Shown here one piece after another: positions 4,813 through 5,395 of a stretch of 5,395 nt of DNA. Positions within the stretch are counted from its first letter, which is position 1. Every line of letters starts with the position of its first letter. The notes under the pieces were generated by a model. The model worked only from the letters and a program-made list of their open reading frames with translations, made no database searches and had not been told where the DNA came from. The translations under genes and the position numbers were made by a program. Origin of the DNA: Phormidesmis priestleyi (lineage in GTDB: Bacteria; Cyanobacteriota; Cyanobacteriia; Phormidesmidales; Phormidesmidaceae); the NCBI GenBank assembly GCA_003242115.1, contig QBMP01000082.1, forward strand, positions 1-5,395, given 5' to 3'.

Positions 4813-5395
4813 ATGACTAGCTCTACTGGTGGTTTATCGACTAGCATACCGACTTTGCTCACTCAGCCAGAAACCGATGCGCTGCTGCTGTCAGCTAAAA
4901 CTCAGCTAGCGACAGGCACCTTTGACCGTACAGATAAACAGCTCTTGATTCAGCTTGTAGAAAGCTTTGGCGATCCGCGTGGAATGGTGCGCTTTGGCTT
5001 TGCTGAGGTACTCGCTGAAGTGGGCAAAGCAGCAACTCCAGCGCTGATCGATGGCTTAGCTCACCACGAAGATCCGAGAGTGCGGCGAGCTTGCTCTAAA
5101 ACGATGACCCTGATTGCGGATCAAACGACGATTCCAACTTTGGTGCACTCATTGCTGCACGATGCTGACACGGTGGTGCAAGGTTCGGTGGTGGGCGCGT
5201 TGGCAGTCATGGGCAAAGAGGCCGCGCCAGTGCTGTTAGAGATCATTGCCTCGCCAGAGTATCCCGATAGCTCGAAGGGGCTGGCGACCTGGGGGCTTTC
5301 GTTTGTAGGCGCAGCCGGGGCTAAGCATTTGTATCAGGCGGTAGATGCTGATTCGGAGGAAGTGCGCAGCGCGGTGGTAGGCGCACTAACGAACT
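4813..5395 (+). CDS. HEAT-repeat E/F-type bilin lyase-like protein (CpeF/MpeV-like candidate), 3' end outside window
   Basis: I translated 194 codons from the ATG at 4813-4815; the frame is open to the window edge. The product starts MTSSTGGLSTSIPTLLTQPE, has a short leader helix and then tandem HEAT (PBS lyase-like) repeats. These include SFGDPRGMVRFGFAEVLAEVG (51-71), LAHHEDPRVRRACSKTMTLI (82-101), LLHDADTVVQGSVVGALAVMG (114-134), SSKGLATWGLSFVG (153-166) and DADSEEVRSAVVGAL (178-192). This pattern matches the E/F clan of bilin lyases and related chaperones. From context, divergent from cpeY, and from overall resemblance, the best guess is CpeF (formerly MpeV), which ligates the doubly linked phycoerythrobilin on the phycoerythrin beta subunit. 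NblB-type phycobilisome degradation proteins share the fold and cannot be excluded without the C-terminal half. No clear Shine-Dalgarno precedes the ATG; in-frame GTG or TTG codons upstream were not preferred. Confidence 0.85.
   Translation, partial: MTSSTGGLSTSIPTLLTQPETDALLLSAKTQLATGTFDRTDKQLLIQLVESFGDPRGMVRFGFAEVLAEVGKAATPALIDGLAHHEDPRVRRACSKTMTLIADQTTIPTLVHSLLHDADTVVQGSVVGALAVMGKEAAPVLLEIIASPEYPDSSKGLATWGLSFVGAAGAKHLYQAVDADSEEVRSAVVGALTN

Overview
The window is cyanobacterial chromosome, most likely from a phycoerythrin-producing strain. Three things point to this. It carries at least three genes of the phycobilin lyase families. It holds six copies of the cyanobacterial HIP1 octamer GCGATCGC (starting at 463, 2418, 2778, 3014, 3515 and 4016), where chance predicts about 0.1 in 5.4 kb. 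It also has the gene order rpmG - rpsR - RNB-family ribonuclease, which is familiar from cyanobacteria; rpl33-rps18 are also neighbours in many plastids. The species cannot be named from the sequence alone.

Layout. Every gene except the last lies on the minus strand, so transcription runs right to left from about 4660. From right to left: a HEAT-repeat bilin lyase-like gene on the plus strand (4813 to beyond the window); a 153-bp divergent intergenic region rich in short direct and inverted repeats; cpeY (4659-3373), the phycoerythrobilin lyase for the phycoerythrin alpha subunit; a short non-coding mobile element with terminal inverted repeats and a 5-bp target duplication (3161-3361); an S-type (CpcS/CpeS/CpeU) phycobiliprotein lyase (3119-2547); a Uma2-family PD-(D/E)XK protein (2489-1911); a probable promoter and operator; rpmG, ribosomal protein L33 (1802-1614); rpsR, ribosomal protein S18 (1419-1204); and the N-terminal 341 codons of an RNase II/R-type exoribonuclease (1023 to beyond position 1).

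How the parts relate. The right half is a light-harvesting pigment-attachment cluster. CpeY and the divergent HEAT-repeat protein belong to the E/F lyase clan, and the S-type lyase to the lipocalin-like clan. Together they would attach bilins to phycoerythrin and perhaps other phycobiliproteins. The left half is a housekeeping translation and RNA-turnover unit. The Uma2 gene sits between the two blocks and belongs to neither.

The most interesting points are the MITE-like insertion, which separates two lyase genes that would otherwise lie 57 bp apart, and the cpeY/lyase divergent region. That region has two direct repeats with an 11-bp period, one of them laid out like the RcaC L box of chromatic acclimation. 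No wholly new defence, RNA or enzymatic system was recognised. No tRNA, rRNA, CRISPR array or convincing intrinsic terminator was seen. No gene-free stretch exceeds 300 bases.
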